Shown: positions 55,928-64,000 of the stretch, in pieces | Numbering within the stretch: position 1 is the first letter of the stretch | How the letters are laid out: each line of letters starts with the position of its first letter | Origin: Woeseiaceae bacterium | GTDB lineage: Bacteria > Pseudomonadota > Gammaproteobacteria > Steroidobacterales > Woeseiaceae | Direction of reading: 5' to 3' | Length of the DNA: 64,000 nucleotides | Assembly (NCBI GenBank): GCA_021773035.1 | Contig: JAJFKU010000023.1 | Location: forward strand, 225,711 to 289,710 | Notes under the pieces: model-generated | What the model was told of the DNA's origin: nothing | What the model saw: the letters and a program-made list of their open reading frames with translations, nothing else | Database searches by the model: none | Position numbers and translations under genes: made by a program

Positions 55928-56418
55928 TCCGCCTCCAGGCCGAACCGTTAACGGCTGATCGTTTCGCCACTTACGGCGATGTGATTGCTTCGTCGCGCTC
56001 AGCTTCAGAACCGATGAACGCCGCCCGCTTTGAGCGTTTCGACGACCTTTGCAAAGTCGATATCGCGGACGATGGTCGCGTCGCCGTCAGCATTGCCCGT
56101 TGCCGGACACCGACCTGCCTGCCGCTGCGGGTGGACATGCTTGAGCGGCATCCGCTGGGCAGCCAGGCGTTTATACCGTTGTCGCCGTGCAGGATGGTCA
56201 TCGTGGTAGCGCCGCCGGGAGAATCAATCGATAGCAGTGCTTTGCGTGCCTTCGTCAGCAACGGGCGACAGGGCTTCAATTATCGCCGCGGCACCTGGCA
56301 TATGCCCCTGATCTCCTTCGAGGCGGGCCAGGAATACCTGATCATCGATCGCGGCGGTGACGCGCCGAACTGTGAAGAGCATGTTCTCGATGACGCGGTC
56401 CTTTTGGATATTGACTGA
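55924..56418 (+). CDS. allA: ureidoglycolate lyase
   Basis: A 164-residue cupin-like enzyme splitting ureidoglycolate into glyoxylate and urea. Hallmarks are RLQAEPLTADRFATYGDVI at the N-terminus, MLERHPLGSQAFIPLS in the middle and NYRRGTWHMPLISF with the metal His. Starts in the tail of alc. No urease is encoded in the window, so urea must be handled elsewhere or exported. Confidence 0.93.
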   Translation: MIRLQAEPLTADRFATYGDVIASSRSASEPMNAARFERFDDLCKVDIADDGRVAVSIARCRTPTCLPLRVDMLERHPLGSQAFIPLSPCRMVIVVAPPGESIDSSALRAFVSNGRQGFNYRRGTWHMPLISFEAGQEYLIIDRGGDAPNCEEHVLDDAVLLDID

Positions 56419-56420
56419 AC

Positions 56421-57713
56421 ATGCGGCAAGCGTTTAGAGCTTCCATATTGCATTGCCTGGCAGACCCCGGCGAGGCCTCGATTTCATCGGCCGTGGAGTT
56501 TTTTGACGATGGTTTGCTGGTCGTCGAGGACGGCAAGGTGCTGGACGCGGGTGACGCTACTACGCTGCTGGCGCACAGTCACGACCTCGCCGTCACCGAG
56601 TATCCGGGTAAGATTATCGTTCCTGGATTCGTCGACTGCCACGTGCACTTTCCGCAACTGGATATCATCGCATCTTACGGCGAGCAGTTGCTCGACTGGC
56701 TCAATCGTTATGCGTATCCAGCCGAAATGCGTTTCGCCGACAAGACTCATGCCGAGGAGGTCGCCGCGGTTTTTCTCGATGAGTTGTTGAAAAACGGTAC
56801 GACGACGGCGCTGGTGTTCGGAACCGTACACGCCCACTCTGCGGACGCGATTCTGGCTGCAGCCCAGGCGCGCGGCATGCGGCTGATCGCGGGCAAGGTG
56901 ATGATGGATATTAACTGTCCCACCGAGCTTCGCGACGATCCGGTTTCCGCCTATACGGATAGCCGGGCCCTGATCGAGCGCTGGCACGGCACGGACAGGC
57001 TCGGTTATGCGATCACCCCGCGTTTTGCGCTGACTTCGAGCGAAGAACAGCTCGCCGCTGCCGGCAGACTGGCGGGCGAATACCCCGATGTCTGGATACA
57101 TACGCATCTTGCGGAGAACAAGGCCGAGGTTGAGCAAATCGCCCGCCAGTTTCCAGGCAGCCGCAGTTATCTCGACGTTTATGATCGCTTCGAATTGCTC
57201 AGGGCGCGCTCTGTTTTCGCTCACAGTCTGCACCTGGATGAGGAGGACCGGCAATGCATGTCCGCCAAGGGCGGTGCAGTCGCGTTCTGTCCGACCTCCA
57301 ACCTGTTTCTCGGCAGTGGCCTGTTTGATTTACGCGCGATGCGAGCCGCGGGTGTTCGCTGTGGCCTGGGTACCGACGTCGGTGGCGGCACCAGTTTGTC
57401 GATGCTGCGAACCGCCGGCGAGGCTTACAAGGTTCTGCACCTGCAGGATCAGGCGATGCCCGCGACGAGAGCGCTGTATCTTGCAACGCTCGGCGCTGCA
57501 CAAGTCTTGTATCTTGATGACAAGATCGGCAACTTCGCGGCTGGTAAGGAAGCCGATTTCGTCGTTCTGGACCCTGCCGGATCAACGCTTAGCGAGCGGC
57601 GTTGCTCGGTTGCGGCATCCGCGGAGGAAAGCTTGTTCGCACTGACGATGCTTGCCGACGATCGGCATATAGCGGCTACTTATGTTGCGGGTGAGGTCTA
57701 CGTATCCAAATAA
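56421..57713 (+). CDS. guaD: guanine deaminase
   Basis: A 430-residue zinc amidohydrolase turning guanine into xanthine, which XdhAB then oxidises. PGFVDCHVHFPQLDIIASYG holds HxH; HTHLAENKAEVE, FAHSLHLDE (His) and LGTDVGGGTSLSML (Asp) complete the metal and catalytic set. It starts 2 bases after the allA stop and ends the operon, followed by hairpin repeats between convergent genes. Confidence 0.95.
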   Translation: MRQAFRASILHCLADPGEASISSAVEFFDDGLLVVEDGKVLDAGDATTLLAHSHDLAVTEYPGKIIVPGFVDCHVHFPQLDIIASYGEQLLDWLNRYAYPAEMRFADKTHAEEVAAVFLDELLKNGTTTALVFGTVHAHSADAILAAAQARGMRLIAGKVMMDINCPTELRDDPVSAYTDSRALIERWHGTDRLGYAITPRFALTSSEEQLAAAGRLAGEYPDVWIHTHLAENKAEVEQIARQFPGSRSYLDVYDRFELLRARSVFAHSLHLDEEDRQCMSAKGGAVAFCPTSNLFLGSGLFDLRAMRAAGVRCGLGTDVGGGTSLSMLRTAGEAYKVLHLQDQAMPATRALYLATLGAAQVLYLDDKIGNFAAGKEADFVVLDPAGSTLSERRCSVAASAEESLFALTMLADDRHIAATYVAGEVYVSK

Positions 57714-57724
57714 ATACGGGCGGG

Positions 57725-57819
57725 GTGCTCAATCCGGTGCGGGTCCGGGATAGCCGACTCTGTCTCCACGAGCCACAGTCAACAGATTCGGCTATCCCGG
57801 ACCCGCACCTGTTCAGCAC
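57725..57819 (+). repeat. covarying hairpin family II, copy 1
   Basis: Arms 57736-57764 and 57781-57809 form a 29-bp stem (27 pairs) around the 16-base loop TCCACGAGCCACAGTC. A second outer pairing GTGCT/AGCAC (57725-57729 and 57815-57819) extends it. Lies between the convergent guaD and icd ends. Loop shared with copies 2 and 3; stem changes are compensated. Confidence 0.85.
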
Positions 57820-57884
57820 TGCGATCGGCACCTGTTTGCGTCACCGAACACTGTGATTGACCAGTTAAATACGTGCTCGACTGT

Positions 57885-57958
57885 GGAGATGCGGCAGATA
57901 CGCCGATGACCTCGCCTGTGTTTCGTGAAGAGGTCATCGGCGTATCGGCCGCATCCCT
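57885..57958 (-). repeat. covarying hairpin family II, copy 2 (inverted)
   Basis: Read on the minus strand, arms 57958-57930 and 57913-57885 form a 29-bp stem (26 pairs) around loop TTCACGAAACACAGGC. It faces copy 1, so the two oppositely oriented elements fill the gap between guaD and icd, each lying downstream of the gene on its own strand. Confidence 0.85.
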
Positions 57959-57988
57959 GCGCAGAACAATATTTCGTTACGAACCGAT

Positions 57989-60211
57989 CTAAACAGCGTC
58001 GATAATACGGTTCAAGGTCGCGCTGGGCCGCATGGCGCCGGCAGCCAGATCGTCGTCCGGCAAATAGTAGCCGCCAATATCCACTGCAGCACCCTGTGCC
58101 GCCAGTAACTCGGCGTTGATCGCGTCCTCGTTGTCGCTCAGGGCTTTTGCCACGTTAGCGAACTTCTCGGCGAGCGCCGCTTCGCTGCCATTCGTTGCCA
58201 GCGCCTGTGCCCAGTACATTGCGAGGTAATAGTGACTGGCGCGATTATCGTGCTCGTTGACCTTGCGCGATGGTGATTTGTTGTTTTCAAGGTACTGGCT
58301 GTTGGCCTCATCGAGCGTGCTTGCGAGTAGGCGAGCCTGATGATTGTTCGTTTTTTCGGCGATGTCTTCGATAGAAACCGCGAGCGCGAGGAACTCGCCA
58401 AGGGAATCCCAGCGCAGGTGCCCTTCGCTCAGAAATTGTTGCACGTGTTTCGGTGCCGAACCGCCGGCGCCGGTTTCATAGAGTCCGCCGCCGGCGAGCA
58501 GCGGTACGATGGACAGCATTTTTGCGCTGGTACCGAGTTCCAGAATCGGGAACAGGTCGGTCAGGTAATCGCGCAATACGTTGCCAGTGACGGAAATTGT
58601 GTCGTCGCCATTCTTGACTCGATCGAGCGTAACGCGCATTGCCTCGACCGGCGACAGGATGCGCAGATCGAGTCCGTCCGTATCGTGGTCTTTCAGATAG
58701 CGATTCACTTTCGCGATGAGATTGCGGTCGTGAGCCCGCTTTTCGTCGAGCCAGAAGATCGCCGTTGTCCCGGTCTGGCGGGCACGGTTCACGGCCAGCT
58801 TCACCCAGTCGCGGATTGGCAGATCCCTGGTCTGGCACATACGCCAGATATCTCCGGCGTTTACGCTGTGTTCAAGCAAGACATCACCCGAAGCGTTGCT
58901 GACACGTATCGTCCCTGCCGTCTCGACCTCGAAGGTCTTGTCATGTGAGCCGTATTCTTCAGCCTTTTGTGCCATCAGGCCAACGTTGCAGACGTTACCC
59001 ATGGTCGCAACGTCAAAGGCGCCGTTCCGGCGGCAAAAGCGGATGACCTCATCGTAGATACCGGCATAGCAACGGTCCGGAATCATCGCCTTGGTATCGG
59101 CGAGCTTGCCATCCGGTCCCCACATCTGTCCTGAGCTGCGAATAGCCGCCGGCATCGATGCGTCGATAATGACGTCACTTGGGACATGCAGATTGGTAAT
59201 GCCCTTGTCCGAATTGACCATCGCGAGCGCCGGGCGAGTTTCGTAAACGGCGGCCAGATCGGCTTCGATAAGCGCGCGCTTCTCGTCATCGAGAGCGCCT
59301 ATTTTGGCATAGATATCGCCGATGCCGTTGTTGGCGTCAACGCCAAGCTCATCGAAAACGGCGGCGTGTTTTTCGAACACGTCCTGATAATAAACGGTAA
59401 CGGCATGACCGAACATGATCGGATCCGAGACTTTCATCATCGTCGCCTTCAAATGCAGCGACAGCAGAACGCCGTCTTGTTTCGCAGCTTCAATCTCGGT
59501 CGCGAAGAACTCCCGCAGCGCAGCGCAGTCCATGCGCGTGGCGTCGATAAGCTCGTCTTGCAGTACCGGCACACGCTCGCGAAGTATCTTTTCACTGCCA
59601 TCGTTTGCGATCATGGTGATGCTTAAATCGCCGTCGGCATCAACTACCGTGGACTGCTCGCTGGAATAGAAGTCACCGTCCTTCATATGGGCAACATGCG
59701 ATTTCGACGTGTCGCTCCAGACGCCCATCGAGTGCGGATTTTTCCTCGCGAATGCTTTCACCGCCGCCGCCACGCGGCGGTCTGAATTGCCTTCGCGCAA
59801 CACCGGATTAACGGCGCTTCCGAGTACTTTGGCGTAGCGCGATCTGGCGTCGAGTTCGGCGTCGCTGTGTGGGTCTTCAGGGTAGTCGGGCAAGCTGAAA
59901 CCCTGTGACTGCAATTCCGCGATCGCTTCCTGTAACTGTGGAATCGACGCGCTGATGTTCGGTAACTTGATGATGTTGGCGGCCGGTGTTTTGGCCAGTT
60001 CGCCAAGCTCGGCGAGTGCATCGCTGCGGCGTTGGTCTTCGGGCAGAACGTCGGAGAAGTTCGCGAGAATACGACCAGCGAGGGAGATGTCGCGTGTTTC
60101 TACGATGATTCCGGCGGCGTCTGTGAACGCCTTGACGATCGGCAGCAACGAATAGGTTGCAAGGGCTGGTGCTTCGTCCGTTCGGGTGTAGATAATCTTC
60201 GCGTTACTCAT
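57989..60211 (-). CDS. icd: isocitrate dehydrogenase, NADP-dependent, monomeric type
   Basis: A 740-residue TCA-cycle enzyme of the monomeric class, of full length. It opens with [20 protein letters not shown] and contains [55 protein letters not shown] and [20 protein letters not shown], all typical of this class and absent from the short dimeric enzyme. It makes 2-oxoglutarate and NADPH. Transcribed toward the hairpin pair; its role here is not specific to purine use. Confidence 0.96.
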   Translation of the reverse strand: MSNAKIIYTRTDEAPALATYSLLPIVKAFTDAAGIIVETRDISLAGRILANFSDVLPEDQRRSDALAELGELAKTPAANIIKLPNISASIPQLQEAIAELQSQGFSLPDYPEDPHSDAELDARSRYAKVLGSAVNPVLREGNSDRRVAAAVKAFARKNPHSMGVWSDTSKSHVAHMKDGDFYSSEQSTVVDADGDLSITMIANDGSEKILRERVPVLQDELIDATRMDCAALREFFATEIEAAKQDGVLLSLHLKATMMKVSDPIMFGHAVTVYYQDVFEKHAAVFDELGVDANNGIGDIYAKIGALDDEKRALIEADLAAVYETRPALAMVNSDKGITNLHVPSDVIIDASMPAAIRSSGQMWGPDGKLADTKAMIPDRCYAGIYDEVIRFCRRNGAFDVATMGNVCNVGLMAQKAEEYGSHDKTFEVETAGTIRVSNASGDVLLEHSVNAGDIWRMCQTRDLPIRDWVKLAVNRARQTGTTAIFWLDEKRAHDRNLIAKVNRYLKDHDTDGLDLRILSPVEAMRVTLDRVKNGDDTISVTGNVLRDYLTDLFPILELGTSAKMLSIVPLLAGGGLYETGAGGSAPKHVQQFLSEGHLRWDSLGEFLALAVSIEDIAEKTNNHQARLLASTLDEANSQYLENNKSPSRKVNEHDNRASHYYLAMYWAQALATNGSEAALAEKFANVAKALSDNEDAINAELLAAQGAAVDIGGYYLPDDDLAAGAMRPSATLNRIIDAV

Positions 60212-60313
60212 GCCTTTCCTTTTCCTGCAGTCGAATTCGGGGCTGCCCCACGTTACGGGCGGAGCATTATAAGACGCTTACCGGCAAATCTCTCGCCTGA
60301 TTTCCGCGGTCGA

Positions 60314-60754
60314 TCAGCTGTTAACGACCTGAATTGAAGTGCGAAGATGAGACTCCGCTTTCAGAGAATTGGTGATCAGGCAGGACTGCTCGGCTTTTTC
60401 GAGTAAACGTTCTGCCTTGCTTTCGTCGCTGCCGGGCACAATCTCAAGTATCGCCGAGACGCTAAATGCCGTGAACTGAGTGATGCGATCGACTCGATCG
60501 AGTGTACCCTCGACCTCGCAACTGAGCGATTTCCAGTCCAGCCGCGACGCCCGTGCGATGGCCCGAAACGACAGCACGTAACAGTCAGCGACAGCTGCAA
60601 CGAGGAGGGACTCCGGCGACCACTGGTCTCCGGGACCACCGAATTCGACCGGCGGTGCAGAGGCCAGGTCGGCGACTCCCGAACTGGAGAGCTTGACACT
60701 GCCGGCGGTTTTCGCGTCGGCGGAGACTACGTATTTGTGTGGGAAGTCCTGCAT
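60314..60754 (-). CDS. OsmC-family protein
   Basis: A 146-residue OsmC/Ohr-fold peroxidase. Two cysteines at the usual places, in VAAVADCYVLSFRAIAR and EKAEQSCLITNSL, would form the redox pair. The opening KTAGSVKLSSSGVADLASAP is the SACOL/YhfA-like OsmC subgroup. It lies 2 bases after the glycerate kinase stop, so it shares that transcript. Organic peroxide detoxification is the likely role. Confidence 0.87.
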   Translation of the reverse strand: MQDFPHKYVVSADAKTAGSVKLSSSGVADLASAPPVEFGGPGDQWSPESLLVAAVADCYVLSFRAIARASRLDWKSLSCEVEGTLDRVDRITQFTAFSVSAILEIVPGSDESKAERLLEKAEQSCLITNSLKAESHLRTSIQVVNS

Positions 60755-60756
60755 GT

Positions 60757-62004
60757 TTAATCCTCTTCGCCGCTTATCAGGATAGCCCTGAAGTCGTTGA
60801 CGTTAGTACGAGTGGGGCCCGTGACGATTAAATCAAGCGTGCCGGAGAAGAAACCGTAGCTGTCGTTGTGCGACTGCATCTCATTCGCGTCCAGACCGAG
60901 CGCAGCCGCCCGGTTCAGAACATCGGGCGAAACGAAGCAACCGGCGTTGTCTTCGGTGCCGTCGATGCCGTCGGTATCGCCGGCCAGCGCGTGGATAGCG
61001 GGGTGTCCGTTCAGCGCGATCGCCAGAGACAGCGCGTATTCACCGTTGCGTCCGCCGCGACCTTTTCCCTGCACGTCAACAGTTGTTTCGCCGCCTGAAA
61101 TCAGCACGCAGGGCGCTGGCAGCGGGCCGTTGCCAGCGGCTATCTGCTGTGCGAGTTCGGCATGTCTGCGGGCCAGCTCACGCGCGTCACCGCTCAGGTC
61201 GCCGAGTGAGTAGGCCGGTACATCCCGCTCGCCGGCCAGCGCTGAGGCGGCAAGTAATGCGTCATCGCTGGTTGCAAGAATCCGTATATCGCCGTCGTCG
61301 ATCGATACCGGCCTGCAGGCGGTGATTGCCGCCCTGGCGGCGTTCGATACCGAGATTTGAAAGCGATCGAGGATCTGCAAGGCATCCGCCACGGAACTGG
61401 TATCGGCAATTGTCGGGCCGGAGGCAACCATGGAAACGTCGTTGCCGGGAACGTCCGAGATAATCATGCTGATGACCCTGGCCGGACTGCAGGCGGCGGC
61501 AAGTTTGCCACCCTTGATACCCGAGAGCTTCTTCCGCACACAGTTAATCTCGTGAATCGCAGCACCGGAGCGCAGCAATTGCGCGGTGATGCTCTGTTTT
61601 TCACGAAGCGTGACGCCGCCGGCGGGCAGGCTAAGCAGCGACGATCCGCCGCCCGATAGCAAACAAGCGACGGTATCGTCCGCCGACAGCGCAGTAACGT
61701 GTTCGAGGATGGAGCGCGTTGCGGCGAGCCCGGTTTCATCGGGCACCGGGTGAGCGGCCTCGACAACCTGCACTCCCGAACAATTCTCGGCATAGCCATG
61801 CGGCACAATCACGGTACCTTCGAGCGCGCCGCCCCAGTAGTTTTCGAGCTGCTGCGCCATAGCGGCAGCGGCCTTGCCCGCGCCGACGACGAATACTCGA
61901 CCTGCCGGTTTCGGGGGTAACCAGCGCTGCATGCAATGCTCGGGCTTGGCGGCCGCGACGGCCGCGTCAAAAAGCGAACGGAGAAATTGGCGAGCTTCGA
62001 GCAT
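60757..62004 (-). CDS. glycerate 2-kinase (MOFRL/GckA type)
   Basis: A 415-residue kinase. VFVVGAGKAAAAMAQQLE, CLLSGGGSSLLSLPAGGVTL and SGGETTVDVQGKGRGGRNG with the C-terminal MOFRL domain place it in the TtuD/GckA glycerate kinase family. It gives 2-phosphoglycerate, so glycerate made from glyoxylate, the end product of the upstream purine pathway, could enter glycolysis. No glyoxylate carboligase or tartronate reductase is in the window. Overlaps the phosphoribosyltransferase stop by 1 base. Confidence 0.9.
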   Translation of the reverse strand: MLEARQFLRSLFDAAVAAAKPEHCMQRWLPPKPAGRVFVVGAGKAAAAMAQQLENYWGGALEGTVIVPHGYAENCSGVQVVEAAHPVPDETGLAATRSILEHVTALSADDTVACLLSGGGSSLLSLPAGGVTLREKQSITAQLLRSGAAIHEINCVRKKLSGIKGGKLAAACSPARVISMIISDVPGNDVSMVASGPTIADTSSVADALQILDRFQISVSNAARAAITACRPVSIDDGDIRILATSDDALLAASALAGERDVPAYSLGDLSGDARELARRHAELAQQIAAGNGPLPAPCVLISGGETTVDVQGKGRGGRNGEYALSLAIALNGHPAIHALAGDTDGIDGTEDNAGCFVSPDVLNRAAALGLDANEMQSHNDSYGFFSGTLDLIVTGPTRTNVNDFRAILISGEED

Positions 62005-62606
62005 CAGCTCCCAGTATTGCCTGCCGCCTTGACATGCGGAGCCAGCCTATCGATCAGGCCGGACATTTCGGGCCTGTTTGCGCGCAGCTCGTCGAGCGTG
62101 TATCCCGACAGCTCATACGGCAATACAAGCCAGTCGTTGGTTTCATGTACGAAGTAGTCCGGTTTGCGCAGTGTTTTTTCCGTTGGCCGGTACCAGACGG
62201 TCGCGATGCGGATATCCTGTGGCAGGTTACGCCGGGTTTTCTGCGCCAGCTGTTTAATGACTGCGTTCACGCTGGATCCGGTGCTGTAGACATCGTCGAC
62301 GATCAACAGAGAATGGTGCGCGCTCAGATTTTCAAGCAGGTATTGCAGCCCGTGGACGCGGATGGACTCGGCTTTGCTGACCATTTGCGAATAGCGCGGC
62401 GCGCCGGTATAGGAGGTGCGAATGGCGATGTGATCGGTCTTGACGCCCAGATAGTCGAGGCCCTCCTGCACCGCGATACCCACTGCGCTGCCGCCACGCC
62501 AGAGGCCCACCAGGAAGTCGGGCTTGAATTCCGCCTCGTAGATATTTGCTGCCAGCTGAAAAGAATCGCGAAGCAAATCGTCTGCGGCGATAAATCGCTC
62601 GGTCAT
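62004..62606 (-). CDS. phosphoribosyltransferase, HPRT-like (first of a divergent pair)
   Basis: A 200-residue type I phosphoribosyltransferase. LLIVDDVYSTGSSVNAVI is the PRPP loop with its paired acidic residues; FLVGLWRGGSAVGIAVQE and KTDHIAIRTSYTGAP precede it. It is a paralogue of the divergent gene at 62692 with conserved order of motifs. It would add a ribose-5-phosphate to a free purine base. Which base is not readable. Confidence 0.88.
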   Translation of the reverse strand: MTERFIAADDLLRDSFQLAANIYEAEFKPDFLVGLWRGGSAVGIAVQEGLDYLGVKTDHIAIRTSYTGAPRYSQMVSKAESIRVHGLQYLLENLSAHHSLLIVDDVYSTGSSVNAVIKQLAQKTRRNLPQDIRIATVWYRPTEKTLRKPDYFVHETNDWLVLPYELSGYTLDELRANRPEMSGLIDRLAPHVKAAGNTGS

Positions 62607-62624
62607 TATTGTAATTCCTGAGTC

Positions 62625-62681
62625 TTGCTGGGATAGAATCGGATTCCGGTATTATAGCGCCAGCTTAAAGTCCGCACTCAA
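62625..62681. promoter_or_regulatory. overlapping divergent promoters for the phosphoribosyltransferase pair
   Basis: Plus: TTGCTG (62625-62630), 19 bases, TATTAT (62650-62655). Minus: TTGAGT (62681-62676), 19 bases, TATAAT (62656-62651). The two -10 boxes use the same bases with equal spacers, so only one polymerase could bind at a time. Confidence 0.6.
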
Positions 62682-62691
62682 GAGAATAATA

Positions 62692-63252
62692 ATGGACAAG
62701 ACAGTACTTTCCGCGCAGGACCTGCTCGAGGATTCGATCGATCTTGGCATCAAGGTTCTCGAAAGCGGTTTCAGACCGACCCTGATTATCGCTATCTGGC
62801 GAGGCGGCACGCCGGTTGGTATGGCGCTGCAGGAGACCTTGTCCTATTGCGGCATAGAATCCGATCATATTGCCATTCGCACATCCTCCTATATCGGGGT
62901 CGACGAGAGAGGCAAGGTTGCCGTTCATGGTCTGAACTACATTATCAAGAAGATCAGGCACGACGACCGCGTGCTGATCGTCGATGACGTCTTCGATACC
63001 GGCAATACGATCGTCGCTGTGATCGACGAGCTGAGCCGGCGGGCGCGCGGCAATACGCCGGAGGACATACGGGTCGCCGTGCCCTGGTTCAAGCCGACCC
63101 GTAACGAAACGGATATCACACCGGAGTATTACCTGCGCGAAACGGCAGAATGGCTGGTATTCCCGCATGAGCTCGACGCGCTGACACCCGACGAGTTGCG
63201 CAAGTGCCGTCCGGAAATCGCGGCGATCATGCACGGTGCGAAGTCAGCGTAG
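62692..63252 (+). CDS. phosphoribosyltransferase, HPRT-like (second of a divergent pair)
   Basis: A 186-residue paralogue of the gene at 62004. VLIVDDVFDTGNTIVAVI is the PRPP loop; LIIAIWRGGTPVGMALQE and ESDHIAIRTSSYIGVDERG correspond to the segments of its neighbour. The hood region SYIGVDERGKVAVHG differs from SYTGAPRYSQMVSKAES of the other copy, so the two likely prefer different bases. Ends 8 bases before the LOG-family gene. Confidence 0.88.
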   Translation: MDKTVLSAQDLLEDSIDLGIKVLESGFRPTLIIAIWRGGTPVGMALQETLSYCGIESDHIAIRTSSYIGVDERGKVAVHGLNYIIKKIRHDDRVLIVDDVFDTGNTIVAVIDELSRRARGNTPEDIRVAVPWFKPTRNETDITPEYYLRETAEWLVFPHELDALTPDELRKCRPEIAAIMHGAKSA

Positions 63253-63260
63253 GCCGCGAA

Positions 63261-63830
63261 GTGCCCAGAATCTGTGTCTATTGCGGTTCCAGCGACGGTG
63301 AGCGCCCGGTTTACGCGGCGGCCGCACGGCAGCTTGCCGAATTGCTGGTGCGATCCGGTTACGAGTTGGTCTACGGTGGCGCCGACAAGGGCATTATGGG
63401 CGTCATCGCAAACGCGGTTCTGCAACTGGGTGGCAAGGCGCACGGCGTTATCCCGACGGCGCTGCACGATAAAGAGATTGCGCATCAGGGCCTGACGGAA
63501 CTCCATGTCGTGTCGTCGATGCATGAGCGCAAGTCGATGATGGCCGTATTGTCCGATGGTTTTATCGCGCTGCCCGGCGGTTTTGGCACCCTGGAGGAGA
63601 TCGTCGAGATACTGACCTGGGGGCAGCTGCAGTTTCACGATAAACCCTGCGGGCTGCTGAATGTCGACGGCTACTTCAACAGCCTGCTCGACTATCTGGA
63701 TCATGCGGTGGAGGAGGGTTTTCTGAGAGCGGAAAATCGCGCGATGCTATTGTGCGATGGCAGTGCCGCAGGCCTGCTGCAACAGTTTGCGCAGTATTCC
63801 CCGCCGCGCGTTGAGAAGTGGACGAGCTAG
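63261..63830 (+). CDS. LOG-family protein, cytokinin-riboside 5'-monophosphate phosphoribohydrolase-like
   Basis: A 189-residue Rossmann-like TIGR00730 protein. ICVYCGSSDGERPVYAA at the N-terminus and FIALPGGFGTLEEIVEILTW (PGGxGTxxE) are the signature of LOG/YvdD nucleoside-monophosphate phosphoribohydrolases. MHERKSMMAVLSD carries the conserved Arg/Lys. The GTG start at 63261 gives the normal N-terminus. It releases a base from a nucleotide, which fits the neighbouring phosphoribosyltransferases. Confidence 0.9.
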   Translation: MPRICVYCGSSDGERPVYAAAARQLAELLVRSGYELVYGGADKGIMGVIANAVLQLGGKAHGVIPTALHDKEIAHQGLTELHVVSSMHERKSMMAVLSDGFIALPGGFGTLEEIVEILTWGQLQFHDKPCGLLNVDGYFNSLLDYLDHAVEEGFLRAENRAMLLCDGSAAGLLQQFAQYSPPRVEKWTS

Positions 63831-63935
63831 CTGTGATCGTCGGTCCTTGATCGGGCAATCACTGTCAGACAATAGCGAGAGCGGGTGACCGTTTTGGCCA
63901 GCCGACGGAACATTATGGTTGCCGGTGGCGTTCTT

Positions 63936-64000
63936 AATCCGGTGTTGATCCGGGCGGGCCGATGCCGTCTTCACGACCCACAGGCGACGGCATCGGCCCG
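63936..64000 (+). repeat. covarying hairpin family II, copy 3 (cut by window end)
   Basis: Left arm 63941-63969, loop TTCACGACCCACAGGC (63970-63985), and the first 15 bases of the right arm, GACGGCATCGGCCCG (63986-64000), all paired. The 5' flank AATCCGGTG matches copy 1 at 57731. It follows the LOG gene by about 105 bases. The stem should continue past the window. Confidence 0.85.

Noticed and set aside
57725..57958. CRISPR or integron attC interpretation of the hairpin copies
   Set aside because: No regular repeat-spacer order and no cas or integrase gene; here the loop is conserved and stems vary, the reverse of attC sites.

Overview
The window looks like chromosome of a GC-rich, aerobic, Gram-negative bacterium. 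TonB-dependent receptors, lipoprotein signals, an aa3-type cytochrome oxidase, monomeric isocitrate dehydrogenase and sodium-coupled nucleoside carriers suggest a marine or sediment gammaproteobacterium. A Woeseia-like lineage is my guess at low confidence, since there is no rRNA or marker gene to anchor it. I see no tRNA, rRNA, CRISPR array, prophage or intact insertion sequence.

Layout. 1-5.5 kb: the end of a zinc metalloprotease gene, a sodium:solute symporter, and a secreted protein overlapping an ECF sigma factor and a small membrane protein. 5.7-10.6 kb: a cytochrome c oxidase operon (subunit II fused to two c-type haem domains, subunit I, two tandem subunit III genes, subunit IV) ending in a strong terminator. 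10.6-20.2 kb: acetyltransferase, NupC, deoB; on the other strand a DMT exporter, a thioesterase and a lipoprotein deaminase; then a PhyH-like dioxygenase, deoA and a second NupC. 20.2-22.2 kb: a decaying toxin-antitoxin patch holding an antitoxin with a nonsense-mutated toxin, an intact VapBC with a visible operator, a REP-like hairpin and a frameshifted HTH antitoxin. 22.3-29.1 kb: reductive pyrimidine catabolism (cytidine deaminase, PreA, PreT, dihydropyrimidinase, NCS1 carrier, ureidopropionase-type amidase). 29.2-39.6 kb: surface and periplasmic genes (class C acid phosphatase, 5'-nucleotidase, two TonB receptors, a lipoprotein and a lipoprotein EEP nuclease/phosphatase). 39.6-47.2 kb: cupin, SDR, DeoD, DeoC, an ALDH pair resembling a split ALDH16, a PfkB sugar/nucleoside kinase, a RidA lipoprotein and a GMC oxidoreductase remnant. 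47.2-57.7 kb: a one-strand purine-ring pathway (HIU hydrolase, xanthine dehydrogenase A/B/C, PuuD, PuuE, UraD, allantoicase, AllA, guanine deaminase). 57.7-64 kb: isocitrate dehydrogenase, OsmC, glycerate kinase, two divergent phosphoribosyltransferases and a LOG-family protein.

How it fits together. About 50 kb reads as one nucleic-acid scavenging programme. Outer-membrane receptors and lipoprotein phosphoesterases could release nucleosides, and NupC and NCS1 carriers would import nucleosides and bases. The Deo enzymes recover the sugar, the Pre/Hyd enzymes open pyrimidines, and the Xdh/Puu/Ura/Alc/All enzymes open purines to glyoxylate and urea. Glycerate kinase could take part of the carbon onward, while phosphoribosyltransferases and the kinase salvage the rest.

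Intergenic DNA carries unusual structure. There are three copies of a 29-bp-stem, 16-nt-loop hairpin with a conserved loop and covarying stem, a second repeat family, and a MITE-like element that supplies the stop codon of deoD. Two genes appear to lack any canonical start codon.
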